Of a stretch of DNA of 7,405 nucleotides, positions 5,709 through 7,405 are shown piece by piece. The notes below the pieces were generated by a model. That model ran no database searches, was not told where the DNA came from, and worked only from the letters and a program-made list of their open reading frames with translations. The position numbers and the translations under genes are program-made. Source of the DNA: an uncultured Methylobacter sp. Lineage in GTDB: Bacteria > Pseudomonadota > Gammaproteobacteria > Methylococcales > Methylomonadaceae. The stretch's first letter is position 1. Each line of letters opens with the position of its first letter. Where the stretch lies: NCBI GenBank assembly GCA_903831545.1, contig CAIKYI010000549.1:1-7405 (forward strand). The letters are read 5' to 3'.

Positions 5709-6299
5709 TTAATGCGTTTCGCCGCTTTCATCCAGGTGTTTCTCCATGGATCTGATGGCCTCCAGTTTTTCCCGTAGCAGGTTGGTTTCATTTTTCTTCG
5801 AGCCAGCAGTTTCTTTCTGATCAGAGCCGGATTTGTCAGTTTTTTGCTTACGATCGGAACCACCGGATTTTTTTGGGGCAGGTAGTAACCGTTTTAAGGC
5901 TTCGGTCTGTATAGTAACCATTTTTTGCATCCGTTCCTCAGTTAAGAGTTCGGGTGGCAGGGCGTTTATTCCCTCCAGAATCTTGGTAACATCGCCACAG
6001 GCATCAGAAAGCAAGCGACCTACCATAAGATGTAACTGTGTTTCGCTATCAGGGGAATCTTTTTGACGTTTTAGTAAGCTACGGCAAATCTCGACGCGTG
6101 AAGCGGGTGAGCTTTTAGCCATATAGGCGCCAAATGCAAGTGTTTGATCAAAGTCTGATTGCACGGCTGGCTCATTGGGCGGCGGCGGACTCTGGTCCAA
6201 GCCCGGATTGACTTGAGCGCAGCCTGAAAGTAGTAAAAAACCAAGTGTTAAAGCTAGGTTTCGTTTTAAAAATGAAAGGATTAAAGGTAGGTTTTGCAT
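5709..6299 (-). CDS. QseG/YfhG-like outer-membrane lipoprotein between two sensor kinases
   Basis: The 196-residue product has a signal peptide with a long n-region (Lys12, Arg13), a hydrophobic core at 14-24 and the lipobox LLSGC with Cys27; Ala28 favours the outer membrane. After a Pro-rich tether (38-44) comes a helical domain (about 48-140) with two further Cys (72 and 101) that might form a disulfide. A hydrophilic Lys/Ser/Gly linker (143-171) leads to a short helix LLREKLEAIRSMEKHL near the C terminus. Enterobacterial QseG has the same layout, and its gene also lies directly after the kinase gene glrK/qseE. The assignment rests on this position, the two Cys and the C-terminal helix, since overall sequence identity is low. 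It lies 5 bases after the first kinase and 5 before the second, so it could modulate either one from the periplasm. Confidence 0.7.
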   Translation of the reverse strand: MQNLPLILSFLKRNLALTLGFLLLSGCAQVNPGLDQSPPPPNEPAVQSDFDQTLAFGAYMAKSSPASRVEICRSLLKRQKDSPDSETQLHLMVGRLLSDACGDVTKILEGINALPPELLTEERMQKMVTIQTEALKRLLPAPKKSGGSDRKQKTDKSGSDQKETAGSKKNETNLLREKLEAIRSMEKHLDESGETH

Positions 6300-6304
6300 A
6301 GGTT

Positions 6305-7405
6305 TTAGGGTTCTTCGGTTAGCGGAATTTGAATGAGGATTCTAACCCCCTGCTGATCTTGTCTGGTGTCAATAATATCAACTTTTCCCTGGTGATTAGC
6401 CACATATTCCTTGACTATAGCCAGTCCCATGCCCGGGCCTTCATCACTCTCGCCTGATAATAAGGTTTTGCCACGGAAAAGGGGTTCAAACACGTATGCT
6501 CGATCGTCTGGATCAATCCCTGGGCCTTCATCTTCAATCTCCAATTCCATTTGGGTTTCCGAGTCTCTAAGCATGATACGAATTTCGCCACCTTCGGGTG
6601 AATATTTTATCGCATTAGCCAGCAACTGCTCGACAATGGTTCTTAACTGGTCATGAATTCCGTAAATTTCGACGGGCCTGGCCAGATTTTTCAGGGTAAT
6701 GGATTTGGCTTTTAGACGGCTGTCAAAATCCTTGAAGACTGACTCTAGCAAGACTTTCATGTTAATGGTTTGCTTTTGATCAGGTTCGGGTTTGACGTTG
6801 ACCTGGCTGTAACGAAGCAAGTCCCCGGACACTTTTTTTAGACTGTCAACATTGGTGCATAACTGTTGTGCAATGTTTTGACGGTGCGGGTTTGGTTCCT
6901 GAGTTGCCTCATCAAGCAGTAAACAGGCGTTTTCTCCGATCTTTGCAAGTGGTCGGTTGATCTCATGAGCCACGTTGTGCATGAACTGTTGTTTTGAGGT
7001 TTCCAGTTCTAACAAATGAGTGCGCAGCCATTCCAGGCGTGTACCCAGATAACGTAGATCTGATACACCGGTTATTTCAATGGGCTGTTTAAGTTCTCCC
7101 GAACCCAGGGAGCGAATGCCGGCATTCAGTTGTTGCAGGGAGCGCGACAGTACCGTTAGCAGTAGTCCTATAAATATTATTGAGATGACCAACAGAATTG
7201 CGCCTTTAAGTAATAGATCTTGTTCAAGGGCTTCAGATTGCTGACGTAATTCATTAAATTGATGATCAATGTGGCTTTCGAACTCACGCGAGAGGCTGGC
7301 TGAAGATTCGCGCAAGCCCTGGAACGCTTCATCAACGGGAAATTTAAGAATATCTTCAGTCGTTGAACCAATGATCTGTTGATAAATCAGATTTTCCTTT
7401 TCCGA
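6305..7405 (-). CDS. GlrK/QseE-like sensor histidine kinase, 5' end outside the window
   Basis: The frame is open to the right edge, giving the last 366 residues; the N-terminal membrane helix and most of the periplasmic domain are missing. A TTG at 7315 is internal. Visible parts are the end of a helical periplasmic domain, a membrane helix (about 64-86 of the visible chain), a HAMP-like linker, HisKA and ATPase domains. The linker pattern VSDLRYLGTRLEWL resembles E. coli GlrK, where I recall SELRSVGQRILWL at the same place. Kinase motifs are the H-box VAHEINRPLA with His147, an N-box ANAIKYSPEGG with Asn264, DEGPGID, FEPLFRG and GPGMGLAI. The H-box is odd: position +4 from His is Arg, where HisKA kinases of the HELxTP type have Thr. 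Kinase activity is expected; phosphatase activity is doubtful. Its cognate regulator is not certain. Confidence 0.88.
   Translation of the reverse strand, partial: SEKENLIYQQIIGSTTEDILKFPVDEAFQGLRESSASLSREFESHIDHQFNELRQQSEALEQDLLLKGAILLVISIIFIGLLLTVLSRSLQQLNAGIRSLGSGELKQPIEITGVSDLRYLGTRLEWLRTHLLELETSKQQFMHNVAHEINRPLAKIGENACLLLDEATQEPNPHRQNIAQQLCTNVDSLKKVSGDLLRYSQVNVKPEPDQKQTINMKVLLESVFKDFDSRLKAKSITLKNLARPVEIYGIHDQLRTIVEQLLANAIKYSPEGGEIRIMLRDSETQMELEIEDEGPGIDPDDRAYVFEPLFRGKTLLSGESDEGPGMGLAIVKEYVANHQGKVDIIDTRQDQQGVRILIQIPLTEEP

Noticed and set aside
7313..7315. TTG as start of the first kinase
   Set aside because: The frame stays open to 7405 with protein-like sequence, and starting here would remove the first membrane helix and most of the periplasmic domain.

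Overview
The window looks like chromosomal DNA of a gammaproteobacterium of moderate GC. A Methylococcales-type (methanotroph) or related host is my best guess. It rests on the character of the proteins and on a GTAGGTTGGGTTAGCG-type palindromic repeat that I recall from such genomes; the window holds no marker gene that would prove it. I see no phage, transposase, CRISPR, rRNA or tRNA.

Left part (1-1854, + strand): the 3' part of a nitrilase-superfamily amidohydrolase, of the type often fused to an N-terminal GNAT domain, then 90 bases, then a complete fold-III PLP-dependent ornithine/lysine decarboxylase. Together they suggest polyamine or basic amino acid metabolism. Two hairpins follow the decarboxylase.

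Middle part (1855-3337): mostly non-coding, rich in inverted repeats, with one small gene. That gene (2400-2705, +) encodes a 101-residue lipoprotein whose second half is a strict seven-residue repeat with Gly at one position. Upstream lie a REP/MITE-like palindrome, two AT-rich inverted repeats and a plausible sigma70 promoter. Downstream is a 630-base convergent intergenic region with several stem-loops, at least one followed by a T-run.

Right part (3338-7405, - strand): a tightly packed signalling operon read right to left. It holds a GlrK/QseE-like sensor kinase (its 5' end is outside the window), a QseG/YfhG-like lipoprotein, a second complete membrane histidine kinase, and an OmpR-family response regulator. 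The first three genes are separated by 5 bases each; the regulator follows after 92 bases. In enterobacteria the GlrK-QseG pair is followed by the sigma54 activator GlrR. Here the same position is taken by another kinase and a winged-helix regulator, giving two kinases, one lipoprotein and one visible regulator. The first kinase carries Arg where the HisKA phosphatase Thr/Asn would be, which suggests a division of labour between the two kinases. This module is the most interesting part of the window.
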